Shown: one piece after another, positions 25,323-33,580 of the stretch
Layout of the letters: every line of letters begins with the position of its first letter
Numbering within the stretch: position 1 is the stretch's first letter
Assembly: GCF_019711435.1 (NCBI RefSeq)
Contig: NZ_JAIGNK010000003.1
Coordinates: forward strand, 1 to 64,000
Length of the DNA: 64,000 nucleotides
Source: Qipengyuania polymorpha
GTDB lineage: Bacteria; Pseudomonadota; Alphaproteobacteria; Sphingomonadales; Sphingomonadaceae
Reading direction: 5' to 3'
Translations under genes and position numbers: made by a program
Notes under the pieces: generated by a model
Database searches by the model: none
The model's input: only the letters and a program-made list of their open reading frames with translations
What the model was told of the DNA's origin: nothing

Positions 25323-25454
25323 CACATCGATGGCCAAGGGGAGGGACCACCCGTGAATCGACTGATTCCGGGGCAGGGCGGAGCCGTGCCTACCCTCCTT
25401 CGAAGCGACTAGAGTGGTGGCGGCCTTGTGGGCCGTCGGGGGGATTATAGAACA

Positions 25455-26912
25455 ATGACCAAATTGGGCGGCCCTTCGGGCAAGCGGAAGGCAACTGACG
25501 AAATGGAAGATCTTGATGCGGTGAACCTGGCCGCAGACTGGGCTGATATCAGCCAGGGTCTGCGCAAGGACCTGGGTCACCAGCTCCACAGCCAGTGGAT
25601 CAAGCCGATCCAGCTGGGCAAGATCGATGCCGAAACCGGCACGCTCGACCTCTTCCTGCCGACCGAATTCAGCGCCAACTGGGTCAAGGACCGCTTTGCG
25701 GACCGCCTGAGCCTGGCATGGAAGATCGCTCGCAGCGAAGTGCGCAAGGTGGCCATCTCGGTCCACCCGGGCCGCCGCCAGGTCGCCGACCTTCGCCTCC
25801 ACAATGACGGCCGCCGCGCTGCCAACGATGCCGACACCTCGATGATGGCGATCGGTGCCGACACGCTCGGCGATGCCGGTTTCACCTCGTCGGTGGGTCT
25901 CGACGCCAGCCTGACCTTCGCCGCTTTCGTGACGGGCGAAGCCAACATCCTCGCCTTCAACGCCGCGCAGCGCATGGCCGCGACCGAGAAGCCGCAGTTC
26001 AGCCCGCTCTACCTCAAGGCCGCCACCGGCCAGGGCAAGACGCACCTGCTGCACGCCATCGGCCACACCTTCCTGCAGACGCACAGCCGCAGCCGCATCT
26101 TCTACTGCAGCGCCGAGCGTTTCATGGTCGAATTCGTCCAGGCGCTGAAGGCCAACCGGATGATCGAATTCAAGGCCCGCCTGCGCAGCTTCGACCTGCT
26201 GCTGGTCGACGATATCCAGTTCATCATCGGCAAGGCATCGGCGCAGGAAGAACTGCTCTACACGATCGATGCGCTGCTCGCCGAAGGCAAGCGACTGGTG
26301 TTTGCCGCCGACCGCGCCCCGCAGGCATTGGACGGTGTCGAACCGCGCCTTCTCTCGCGCCTTTCGATGGGTCTCGTCGCCGACATCCAGCCGGCCGATA
26401 TCGAACTGCGCAAGAAGATCCTGCATTCCAAGCTGTCGAAATTCGCGCCGCTGGCCGTACCCGAGGACGTGCTCGACTTCCTCGCCCGCACCATCACGCG
26501 CAACGTGCGTGAACTGGTCGGCGGTCTCAACAAGCTCATCGCTTACGCGCAGCTGACGGGACAGGAAGTCTCGCTCCAGCTCGCCGAAGAGCAGCTGACC
26601 GATATCCTTTCGGCCAACCGCCGCCGGATCACGATCGACGAGATCCAGCGCACCGTGTGCCAGTTCTACCGCATCGACCGCTCGGAAATGAGCAGCAAGC
26701 GCCGCGCCCGCGCCGTCGTGCGTCCGCGCCAGGTGGCGATGTACCTTTCCAAGGTGCTGACCCCGCGCAGCTATCCCGAAATCGGCCGTAAGTTCGGCGG
26801 CCGCGACCATTCGACCGTCATCCACGCCGTGCGCCTCATCGAGGACCTGCGCCAGCGCGATGCCGACATGGACGGCGATGTGCGCAGCCTGCTACGCCAG
26901 CTCGAAAGCTAA
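25455..26912 (+). CDS. dnaA: Chromosomal replication initiator protein DnaA
   Basis: A 485-residue initiator that opens oriC as an ATP complex. Domain I is N-terminal (about 25-105, SQWIKPIQLGKID, FSANWVKDRF). The AAA+ domain follows, with a Walker A variant AATGQGKTH (189-197) in place of the common GGVGLGKTH, and Walker B in LLLVDDIQFI. Domain IV has RRARAVVRPRQVAMYLSK and the DnaA signature GRKFGGRDHSTVIHAV. The start ATG 25455 (MTKLGG) is taken; ATG 25503 (MEDLDAV) is possible, as the first 16 residues are unlike a folded domain I. Divergence in domain I and Walker A is expected for sphingomonads. Confidence 0.95.
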   Translation: MTKLGGPSGKRKATDEMEDLDAVNLAADWADISQGLRKDLGHQLHSQWIKPIQLGKIDAETGTLDLFLPTEFSANWVKDRFADRLSLAWKIARSEVRKVAISVHPGRRQVADLRLHNDGRRAANDADTSMMAIGADTLGDAGFTSSVGLDASLTFAAFVTGEANILAFNAAQRMAATEKPQFSPLYLKAATGQGKTHLLHAIGHTFLQTHSRSRIFYCSAERFMVEFVQALKANRMIEFKARLRSFDLLLVDDIQFIIGKASAQEELLYTIDALLAEGKRLVFAADRAPQALDGVEPRLLSRLSMGLVADIQPADIELRKKILHSKLSKFAPLAVPEDVLDFLARTITRNVRELVGGLNKLIAYAQLTGQEVSLQLAEEQLTDILSANRRRITIDEIQRTVCQFYRIDRSEMSSKRRARAVVRPRQVAMYLSKVLTPRSYPEIGRKFGGRDHSTVIHAVRLIEDLRQRDADMDGDVRSLLRQLES

Positions 26913-27023
26913 GAGAACACCCCAGCCCTTCGGTTCGCACTCACGCTGAGGGGGAGCGCTGTTCGACAGGTCCATCGCAGAGGCCTGTCGACAGTTTGCC
27001 AACATGCTGCCAACAGGCTGTCC

Positions 27024-27437
27024 ATGAGCCTGTCCACCAAGCCTTACGAGCTTCCCGCCGGTATCTGGCAGACCCTGTGGCGCGGCACGCTGTGCCGCTG
27101 CCCGCGCTGCGGCGAGGGCAAATTGTTCCGCAAGTGGCTGAAACCGGTCGATAATTGCGCGCATTGCGGGCTCGACATCTCGGGCCAGCGCGCCGACGAC
27201 TTGCCCGCCTATATCGGCATCTTCGTGACCGGGCATTTGCTGGCGCCGGTCATCATCGCGCTCATCACCGGCTTTGCGCTGTCGGCGTGGATGCTGCTCG
27301 CCATCATCATCCCGGTCGCCATCGTGATGCTGATCGGCCTGCTCCAGCCATCCAAAGGCGCGGTCATCGGCCTGCAGTGGTGGAACGGCATGCACGGCTT
27401 CCGCAAGGAGCGCCGGCCGGAAGAAACGCCCCAATGA
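27024..27437 (+). CDS. DUF983 family membrane protein
   Basis: A 137-residue protein. A zinc-ribbon-like N-terminus (CRCPRCGEGKLF, then CAHCG) precedes two transmembrane helices (about 78-98 and 100-120). This pattern, with YIGIFVTGHLLAP and a conserved QWWNGMHGF, is DUF983. Function unknown; relatives are often near heme-copper oxidase genes, but none is here. The stop codon overlaps the moeB start as ATGA. ATG 27024 follows a repetitive non-coding stretch after dnaA. Confidence 0.85.
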   Translation: MSLSTKPYELPAGIWQTLWRGTLCRCPRCGEGKLFRKWLKPVDNCAHCGLDISGQRADDLPAYIGIFVTGHLLAPVIIALITGFALSAWMLLAIIIPVAIVMLIGLLQPSKGAVIGLQWWNGMHGFRKERRPEETPQ

Positions 27438-28216
27438 CGATGCTTGGCGAAGACAGGCTCGAGCGGTTCGCGCGCCATATCGTGCTGCCCGAAGTGGGCG
27501 GCGCGGGTCAGGCCGCGCTGGCGGGAAAGCACCTCGTGCTGGTCGGTCTCGGCGGTATCGGCAGCCCTGCCCTCCAGTACCTCGCCGCGGCAGGTATCGG
27601 AAAGCTGACGCTGGTCGACGACGACAAGGTCGATGCCAGCAACCTCCAGCGCCAGACGCTCTATAACGAGCGCGATATCGGCCACGGCAAGGCGGTTTCT
27701 GCCAAGCGCTGGGTGAAGCTGTTCGACCCCTTGCTCGAGGTCGAAATCAGCGACCGCCGCATCGATGCGGCCCGCGCCGCCACGCTGGTTGAGGGCGCGG
27801 ACCTCGTCCTCGACGGCACCGACAATTTCGCCACCCGCCTCGCGGTTTCGGATGCCTGTGTGAAGGCAAGCGTACCGCTGCTTTCCGCCGCCGTGGGCCG
27901 TTTCCAAGGTCAGGTCGGGGCCTTCGCGGGGCACTTGCCGGACGAGGCCTGCTACCGCTGCTTCGTTGGCGATGCCTTCGATGCGGACGATTGCGACACC
28001 TGCGCCGAGGACGGCATGCTGGGCGCCATGGCCGGCTGGGTCGCCACCTTCGCCTCGCTCCACGCCATCCGCGTGCTGCTCGATGGGTCAAGCGCCTATG
28101 GCGACCCGCAATGGAGCCGGGTCAACCTCCTCGACGGGATGAAACCCGGCATGCGGCAATTCACGATTGCCAAGGACCCGGAATGCAAGGGGTGTTCGAA
28201 CAGTGGCGGCCAATGA
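27434..28216 (+). CDS. moeB: MoeB/ThiF/HesA-family adenylyltransferase
   Basis: A 260-residue E1-like enzyme that adenylates the C-terminal glycine of a small sulfur-carrier protein, most likely MoaD of molybdopterin synthase. The nucleotide-binding motif GLGGIGSPALQYLAAAGIG is at about 37-55, followed by VDDDKVDASNLQRQ, the zinc site CYRC with CDTCAEDG and the C-terminal CKGC pair. There is no rhodanese domain. The start overlaps the DUF983 stop by 4 bp. The window also has a Mo hydroxylase (14761-17052) that would use the cofactor. ThiF for thiamine synthesis is the alternative. Confidence 0.85.
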   Translation: MTMLGEDRLERFARHIVLPEVGGAGQAALAGKHLVLVGLGGIGSPALQYLAAAGIGKLTLVDDDKVDASNLQRQTLYNERDIGHGKAVSAKRWVKLFDPLLEVEISDRRIDAARAATLVEGADLVLDGTDNFATRLAVSDACVKASVPLLSAAVGRFQGQVGAFAGHLPDEACYRCFVGDAFDADDCDTCAEDGMLGAMAGWVATFASLHAIRVLLDGSSAYGDPQWSRVNLLDGMKPGMRQFTIAKDPECKGCSNSGGQ

Positions 28217-28358
28217 CCTGACTGCTGACTTGTGACGGGAAATGGTCTATAGAAGTGTGCGCTGCCAGAAAGAGCAGTGAATTCAATGAATCCGGATCCA
28301 GGCATTGCATGGATCGAGTAGCGAGTCGCAAAACGATTGGCGAAGAGGAGGCATTGGC

Positions 28359-28976
28359 ATGCCAAAAGGTGGTAACGGTGGCGGCGGCTCTGGAGGCGGT
28401 CCTGACAAGGGCGCTCAAGGCAAATCCTATTACGATCGGCGCGATGTAGATAATATCTGGGTCGGTACCGAACGTGACGATGTCATGTCGGGCAATGGTG
28501 GTAACGACACCATAGATGGCGGCGATGGCAACGACCGTATCTATGCAGGTGACGGCGATGACTATGCCGAGGGCGGCGCTGGCAACGACCTGATTACCGG
28601 AGGCAATGGCGACGACATCCTCATCGGCGGGGCGGGTGACGATTACATTCGAGGCGATGCAGGGACCGACACCATCACTGGCGGTGCTGGCGCAGACATG
28701 TTCGAGTTTATCGACCTGTCAGGCTCCAACCTGGTCGACGGCGTCGACACTATCACCGATTTCAATGCCAGCGAGGGTGACCGGATCGAGCTACGCCTGA
28801 TCTCGGAATCGCTTACCTTCGTAGAGAACGCTGATGGCACCAGCGATCAGTTCACCTTGACCTATGATGGATCGGGGACGACCGTTCTCAACGTCTATCT
28901 CGCTGGCGATCTTGTCGCAGACCTGACCGTCAATCTTGCGGGAGAGATAACGAGTACCGACGGCTTCCTGTTCTGA
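28359..28976 (+). CDS. RTX/hemolysin-type calcium-binding protein
   Basis: A 205-residue secreted-type protein. After a glycine-rich N-terminus (KGGNGGGGSGGG) it has about seven consecutive nonapeptide repeats of the GGxGxDxxx type (from GGNDTIDGG to GGAGADMFEF, about 45-120), which form a calcium-binding beta-roll. The C-terminal 75 residues (GVDTITDFNASEGDRIEL onward) resemble the type I secretion end of such proteins, closing with a hydrophobic DGFLF. There is no Sec leader. No type I exporter is nearby. ATG 28359 follows AGAGGAGG. Codon choice is less GC-extreme than in neighbours, hinting at more recent acquisition. Confidence 0.88.
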   Translation: MPKGGNGGGGSGGGPDKGAQGKSYYDRRDVDNIWVGTERDDVMSGNGGNDTIDGGDGNDRIYAGDGDDYAEGGAGNDLITGGNGDDILIGGAGDDYIRGDAGTDTITGGAGADMFEFIDLSGSNLVDGVDTITDFNASEGDRIELRLISESLTFVENADGTSDQFTLTYDGSGTTVLNVYLAGDLVADLTVNLAGEITSTDGFLF

Positions 28977-29019
28977 CAGGACGCGTATGAGAAGAACAAA
29001 ACACACCCGATCTGGGAAT

Positions 29020-29721
29020 TTAACCGGCGAGTAAATTTGCCACCCAATCCGGCACCAGGTGGCTTGCCAGGCCCTGTCGGCTTTCATCGAACCAGTAGGA
29101 ACCCTCGCCGCGCTCCAGATTGAGTTCGAGCGTGCGCGCGCCGTACTCGCGCGCGTCGCGCACGAAGCCTGCTGCGGGATAGACCGCGCCCGAAGTGCCG
29201 ATGCTTACGAACAGGTCCGCGCGGCGCAGGGCGGTGTAGATGCGCTCCATCTCGTAAGGCATCTCTCCAAACCAGACGACATCGGGCCTGAGCGCCTGCT
29301 CGCCGCATCCCGGGCAGGCGGGCTGGTCGAACAAGGTGTCGCTCCATGAATGCCGCGCCTCGCAGGCCGAGCACAGCGCGCTCAGCAATTCGCCATGCAT
29401 GTGCAGGACGCGTTTCGCCCCGGCGCGTTCATGCAAGTCGTCCACATTCTGGGTGACGATGAGGAGGTCGCCTTCCCACTCCGCATCCAGCCTCGCCAGC
29501 GCCTCGTGTGCGGCGTTGGGCTTCACCTTCTGCACCGCCTCGCGCCGCGCGTCGTAGAAGCGCTGAACGAGGTCCGGGTCGCGCGCGAAGCCTTCGGGCG
29601 TGGCGACATCCTCCACCCGGTGCTGCTCCCACAGTCCCCCTGCATCGCGGAAGGTGTCGATGCCGCTCTCGGCGGAAATCCCTGCGCCCGTCAGGACGAC
29701 GATGTTGCGGATATCTGTCAT
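29020..29721 (-). CDS. cobB: Sir2-family NAD-dependent protein deacylase
   Basis: A 233-residue sirtuin that removes acyl groups from lysine using NAD+. Signature strings are VVLTGAGISAESGIDTFRD near the N-terminus, VTQNVDDLHERAG, the catalytic histidine in VLHMHGEL, two zinc CxxC pairs (CSAC and CPGC), RPDVVWFGE and SIGTSGAVYPAAGF. The Ala-Tyr-Arg preference of class III desuccinylases is suggested by FYDARREAVQ. The start is ATG 29721 (MTDIRN); ATG 29730 is an alternative, and neither has a good ribosome-binding site. It is divergent from dapB with a gap of 35 bp. Confidence 0.93.
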   Translation of the reverse strand: MTDIRNIVVLTGAGISAESGIDTFRDAGGLWEQHRVEDVATPEGFARDPDLVQRFYDARREAVQKVKPNAAHEALARLDAEWEGDLLIVTQNVDDLHERAGAKRVLHMHGELLSALCSACEARHSWSDTLFDQPACPGCGEQALRPDVVWFGEMPYEMERIYTALRRADLFVSIGTSGAVYPAAGFVRDAREYGARTLELNLERGEGSYWFDESRQGLASHLVPDWVANLLAG

Positions 29722-29756
29722 AGCCGCCATGAACCACGCGAAGCGAAGGAAAGACA

Positions 29757-30485
29757 ATGGCAAATATTGGTGTGGTCGGCAGCGACGGGGCGATGGGCAA
29801 GGCGCTGCGCGATGTCATCGACGAATCCGGCCACGATTATTCGGGCGGCGCGGACAAGGGCGACGATGTGCAAAAGCTGGCCGCCGTCTCCGACGTGCTG
29901 GTCGATTTCTCCGCCCCCTCCGCGCTCCAGACCAATCTCGATGCAGCGGTGAAGGCAGGCATTCCCATCGTCATCGGCACGACCGGTCTCGGCGAGGCGC
30001 ACCACAAGGCCATCGACCGCGCGGCCCAGGACATCGCCGTGCTCCAGACCGGAAACACCTCGCTCGGCGTGACGCTGCTCGCCCATCTCGTGCGCGAGGC
30101 GGCGAAGCGGCTCGACAGCGACTGGGACATCGAAATCGTCGAGATGCATCACCGCCGCAAGGTCGACGCACCTTCGGGCACTGCCTTGCTGCTGGGCGAG
30201 GCGGCGGCTGACGGGCGTGGCATCTCGCTGGAGGACAACAAGGAAAGCGGGCGCGACGGGAACACAGGCGCGCGCAAGGAAGGCACCATCGGCTTCGCGG
30301 CGCTGCGCGGCGGCACGGTGGCGGGCGAGCACAGCGTCATCCTCGCAGGTAACGAAGAGCGCATCACTCTCTCGCACAGCGCCGAAAACCGGATGATCTT
30401 CGCGCGCGGCGCCATCCGCGCTGCCGAATGGCTGCGAGGCCGCGAGGAAGGTCGCTACACGATGGAGCAGGTGCTCGGATTGTGA
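29757..30485 (+). CDS. dapB: 4-hydroxy-tetrahydrodipicolinate reductase
   Basis: A 242-residue NAD(P)H-dependent reductase of the lysine and diaminopimelate pathway. The Rossmann motif VVGSDGAMGKAL is at 5-16 (reduced from the usual GxxGxMG), VDFSAPSALQ and GTTGL follow, and the catalytic signature MHHRRKVDAPSGTALLLGE is at about 129-147. The length is on the short side for the family. ATG 29757 has AAGGAAAG upstream. The stop overlaps the next start (GTGA), giving the operon dapB, membrane protein, nth. dapE lies 3 kb away on the other strand. Confidence 0.94.
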   Translation: MANIGVVGSDGAMGKALRDVIDESGHDYSGGADKGDDVQKLAAVSDVLVDFSAPSALQTNLDAAVKAGIPIVIGTTGLGEAHHKAIDRAAQDIAVLQTGNTSLGVTLLAHLVREAAKRLDSDWDIEIVEMHHRRKVDAPSGTALLLGEAAADGRGISLEDNKESGRDGNTGARKEGTIGFAALRGGTVAGEHSVILAGNEERITLSHSAENRMIFARGAIRAAEWLRGREEGRYTMEQVLGL

Positions 30486-30838
30486 AGGGTTTTGCCGCCT
30501 CCAGCGGCATTTTTATCGCCGGCATCCTGCTGGTGAGCGGCTACGTCATGGCCTACTGGCACGGAGACGAAGCCTTTTTCGCCCCGTTCCTGCTGGCAGC
30601 TGCGGCGCTGGTCGGCCTGCCCCTGCTCTACTGGCTGAAGGCGACGCGCAAACTGCCCCGCCCGCTGGCGCGCACGGTGTTCGCGGCGATGCTCGGCGGA
30701 ATTGCGACTTGCTGGCTCCCGCTGCTGGCAGGCTGGCAGGACAGCGGTGAATTCGGCATTCCGCTGGTGATATTCTCCGCCGTCTGGCTGGTCGCGGGTT
30801 TGCCGATATTGCGCGCCGGGATTAGGCATCGTCCCTGA
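30482..30838 (+). CDS. Small integral membrane protein between dapB and nth
   Basis: A 118-residue hydrophobic protein with four predicted transmembrane helices (about 5-24, 32-52, 64-82 and 90-108). No family recognised. The start GTG 30482 overlaps the dapB TGA as GTGA and its stop overlaps the nth ATG by one base (TGATG), so it is embedded in a tight operon. A role cannot be assigned from the neighbours, one of which makes DAP and the other repairs DNA. Confidence 0.8.
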   Translation: MKGFAASSGIFIAGILLVSGYVMAYWHGDEAFFAPFLLAAAALVGLPLLYWLKATRKLPRPLARTVFAAMLGGIATCWLPLLAGWQDSGEFGIPLVIFSAVWLVAGLPILRAGIRHRP

Positions 30839-31488
30839 TGACAAAAGACCAGATTTTCGAGTTCTTCCGGCGACTGGCCGAAGACAATCCCTCGCCCGAG
30901 ACCGAGCTGGAATACGGCAATTGCTACCAGCTTGTGGTGGCCGTGGCGCTCTCCGCGCAGGCGACCGACGTCGGCGTAAACAAAGCCACCCGCGCGCTCT
31001 TTCGCGAGGTCGAGACGCCGGAACAGATGCTGGAACTGGGCGAGGAGGGGCTGAAAGAGCACATCAAGACCATCGGCCTGTTCAATTCCAAGGCCAGGAA
31101 CGTCATCCTGCTCAGCCAGCTGCTGGTCGATGAATATGGCGGCGAAGTCCCCGACACGCGCGAAGACTTGGTCCGGCTGCCCGGCGTGGGCCGCAAGACC
31201 GCCAATGTCGTGCTCAATTGCTGGTTCGGGCAGGAGACCTTCGCGGTCGACACGCATATTTTGCGGGTGGGCAATCGCACCGGCCTCGCCAAGGGCAAGA
31301 CCCCCGAACAGGTCGAGGCCAAACTCGAAAAGCGCGTGCCCCAGCCCTTCCGCCTCGGCGCGCATCACTGGCTGATCCTGCACGGCCGCTATGTCTGCAA
31401 GGCGCGCACGCCGGAATGCTGGCGCTGCAAGGTCGCCGATCTGTGCAGCTACCGGAAGAAGGTACTGGAGAAGCCGAAGGGGCGATAA
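30838..31488 (+). CDS. nth: Endonuclease III
   Basis: A 216-residue bifunctional DNA glycosylase/AP lyase for oxidised pyrimidines. The helix-hairpin-helix LPGVGRKTANVVL carries the catalytic K120 and D138 is in VDTHI, with the same numbering as E. coli Nth. The [4Fe-4S] cluster ligands are C187, C194, C197 and C203 with the C-x6-C-x2-C-x5-C spacing. The gene is complete and standard in length. It overlaps the preceding membrane-protein gene by one base. No terminator is obvious before the next gene. Confidence 0.97.
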   Translation: MTKDQIFEFFRRLAEDNPSPETELEYGNCYQLVVAVALSAQATDVGVNKATRALFREVETPEQMLELGEEGLKEHIKTIGLFNSKARNVILLSQLLVDEYGGEVPDTREDLVRLPGVGRKTANVVLNCWFGQETFAVDTHILRVGNRTGLAKGKTPEQVEAKLEKRVPQPFRLGAHHWLILHGRYVCKARTPECWRCKVADLCSYRKKVLEKPKGR

Positions 31489-31552
31489 GCGGCTCCGGCC
31501 CACTTGAAGAGCGAAAGCCGCTGCGGCAATCTACCGGCGAGGGAGGATTGGA

Positions 31553-32314
31553 ATGGAAACGCAGCTTGGCAATGGTCCCGCCGGAATCCGCGGCGACCTT
31601 TCGGCAACCGACCTGGCAAAGGCCCTGCGACAGGGCTGGCGCGACTTCGCGGCGCGGCCGCAATACGGCCTGTTCTTCGCATCCTTCTACGTCGCGGTGG
31701 GCATCGGCCTCTACTACCTGTTCATGGTCCGCGGAGAGACGCGCTGGCTGATTGCCGCGGTCGCCGGCTTCCCGCTGTTCGCTCCTTTCGCAGCTGTCGG
31801 GCTTTACGAGGTGAGCCGCAGGCTCGAGCAGGGCCTGCCGATGGGCTGGACCCACGTTTTGGGCGCGCTGCGCGGGCGCGGCGACGAGCAATTGCTGCTG
31901 ATGGGCGGTATTATTTTCGTCGGCTTCAGTTTCTGGGTGATCATCGCGCACATGATCTTCGCGATCTTCGCCTCCGCCGCAGGCCTCGGCGAGGGGATGG
32001 CGTTCCTGACCTCGCAGATGGGCCTGACCATGCTTGCCGTGGGCGGGGCGATCGGCGCGATCATTGCCTTCATATTCTATGCCATGACCGTGATGAGCCT
32101 GCCCATGCTCGTCGACCGCGATGTCGATTTCATCACCGCGATCATCACCAGCTTCAAGGCGCTGTCGGCGAATTTCGCCGTGCTGCTGCTATGGGCCGTC
32201 ATGATCGCAGTCGCGCTCTTCGCCGCGATCCTGCCGTACTTTCTCGGCCTGTTGGTCGTGCTGCCGGTGCTCGGCCATGCGACATGGCATCTCTACCGCC
32301 GCACGGTGGGCTAG
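31553..32314 (+). CDS. DUF2189 integral membrane protein
   Basis: A 253-residue protein with an N-terminal cytoplasmic stretch (DLSATDLAKALRQGWRDFAARP) and about six transmembrane helices starting at residue 40. This start, with the RPQYGLFFASFYV string and the later MVLVDRDVDF-type loop (PMLVDRDVDFITA), identifies DUF2189, a family of unknown function. ATG 31553 follows GAGGGAGGATTGG, a strong ribosome-binding site. It is convergent with the symporter gene, with only 3 bp between stop codons. Confidence 0.85.
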   Translation: METQLGNGPAGIRGDLSATDLAKALRQGWRDFAARPQYGLFFASFYVAVGIGLYYLFMVRGETRWLIAAVAGFPLFAPFAAVGLYEVSRRLEQGLPMGWTHVLGALRGRGDEQLLLMGGIIFVGFSFWVIIAHMIFAIFASAAGLGEGMAFLTSQMGLTMLAVGGAIGAIIAFIFYAMTVMSLPMLVDRDVDFITAIITSFKALSANFAVLLLWAVMIAVALFAAILPYFLGLLVVLPVLGHATWHLYRRTVG

Positions 32315-32317
32315 CCG

Positions 32318-33556
32318 CTAGACGTCGTCCGCCGAGATCATCTCGGCAGTGTCGATCTCGCCGGTCATGACCGCCACCGTGGTCGCCACTGCGGCATCGC
32401 CGCTGACGTTGGTGGTGGTGCGCATCATGTCCATGATGCGGTCGACACCGGCGACGAAGGCGATCGTTTCCAGCGGCACGCCGACCGCGCCGAAGACCAG
32501 CGCCATCATGATGAGGCCTGCGCCCGGGATGCCCGCCGCGCCGACTGCGCCCAGCGTGGCGAGGATCGAGATGAGGAAGTAATCGCCCATCGACAAATCC
32601 ACGCCGAAAATCTGCGCGCCGAACAGCGTGGCGAGGCCGAGATACATCGCCGTGCCGTTCATGTTGATCGTCGCGCCAAGAGCGATGACGAAGCTCGCGA
32701 CCGAGTTCGACACGCCGAGGTTCCGCTCCGCACAGCGCAATGTGACGGGGAGCGTGGCGTTCGATGACGCGGTCGAATAGCTCACCGCCATCGCGTCCAC
32801 GATGCCGCGGAAGAAGTCGCGCACCGGCAGCTTGGCGAGGAACTTGATCATGCTGCCGTAGATCAATGCGATGATCAGCAGGCAGCCGAGGTAGTTGAGA
32901 CCCACCAGCTTGGCGAGGCTGACCAGCGCATCCATGCCGAGCGTGCCTGCCACCCATGCCATCAGCGCGAACACGCCGAAGGGGGTCAGCTCCATCACGA
33001 TCATCGTGACCTTCTGCATCACCACCGCGCCGCTATCGAAGATCTTCTGGACCGGCTCGCCGTCCTTACCCGCCATCAATATGCCGATGCCGATCAGCAG
33101 CGAGAAGACGATGAGCGGCAGCACCGCCACATCGGCCATCACCTGTACCGGGCTTTCGGGCACGATCGAGAGGATCATGTCGACCGCGGTGGTCGGGTTG
33201 GGTTCGGGCGTCGCGCCCTTCTGGATGGCGCTGGTATCGACGCCTGCTCCGGGCTGGACGAAAGTGCCCAGTGCAAGGCCTAGCCACACGGCGATCTGGC
33301 CGGTGACGATGAAGAGGATCATGGCTCTCCCGCCGACCGCACCCAGCTTGCGCAAGTCGCCGATCGCGGCAACGCCCGCGACGAGGCTGAAGAAGATCAG
33401 CGGCACGACCAGCATCTTGATCGACTTGATAAAGAAGTCGCCGATCCACTTGATGCTTTCCGCTTCGGGGCCCCAGGCATAGCCGGTCAGCACGCCGAGG
33501 ATGAGCGCGGTCAACACGCGCTGCCACAGTGGAATTTCGAACCAGACCCTCAGCAT
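32318..33556 (-). CDS. Dicarboxylate/amino acid:cation symporter (DAACS)
   Basis: A 412-residue transporter of the GltP/DctA family that imports C4-dicarboxylates or acidic amino acids with Na+ or H+. Eight transmembrane helices and two re-entrant hairpins are expected. Diagnostic strings are IKMLVVPLIFFSLVAGVA near residue 47, the serine-rich hairpin SYSTASSNATLPVT, GATINMNGTAMY (NMDGT-type cation site, with Asn in place of Asp) and GIPGAGLIMMALVF. Substrate cannot be decided. It stands between the DUF2189 gene (convergent) and dapE (same strand, 24-bp gap), so it may be co-transcribed with dapE. Confidence 0.9.
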   Translation of the reverse strand: MLRVWFEIPLWQRVLTALILGVLTGYAWGPEAESIKWIGDFFIKSIKMLVVPLIFFSLVAGVAAIGDLRKLGAVGGRAMILFIVTGQIAVWLGLALGTFVQPGAGVDTSAIQKGATPEPNPTTAVDMILSIVPESPVQVMADVAVLPLIVFSLLIGIGILMAGKDGEPVQKIFDSGAVVMQKVTMIVMELTPFGVFALMAWVAGTLGMDALVSLAKLVGLNYLGCLLIIALIYGSMIKFLAKLPVRDFFRGIVDAMAVSYSTASSNATLPVTLRCAERNLGVSNSVASFVIALGATINMNGTAMYLGLATLFGAQIFGVDLSMGDYFLISILATLGAVGAAGIPGAGLIMMALVFGAVGVPLETIAFVAGVDRIMDMMRTTTNVSGDAAVATTVAVMTGEIDTAEMISADDV

Positions 33557-33580
33557 TGCTGTCCCCTCAGACGTGTTTTC

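Larger units (their letters stand above)
24991..25454 (+). promoter_or_regulatory. rpsT-dnaA intergenic region with clustered GANTC sites
   Basis: The 464-bp gap is the longest gene-free stretch in the window. It holds the rpsT terminator (25026-25059), eight GANTC motifs if the one overlapping the rpsT stop is included (24989, 25019, 25148, 25180, 25219, 25264, 25355 and 25364, as start positions), one DnaA-box-like TTATCCCC at 25251 and a terminator-like hairpin (25299-25322). GANTC is the CcrM methylation site of alphaproteobacteria and is known to tune dnaA transcription in Caulobacter. No ORF in it looks real. An origin of replication is not demonstrated: only one weak DnaA box was found. 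Confidence 0.6.

Noticed and set aside
25201-25454. Origin of replication upstream of dnaA
   Set aside because: Only a single weak DnaA-box-like TTATCCCC was found, with no AT-rich unwinding element or box array. Origins in related bacteria are often not at dnaA.
26963-26991. TCGACAGG / CCTGTCGA hairpin after dnaA
   Set aside because: No T run follows and the neighbouring repeats (CAACATGCTGCC-like) are short; not convincing as terminator or element.
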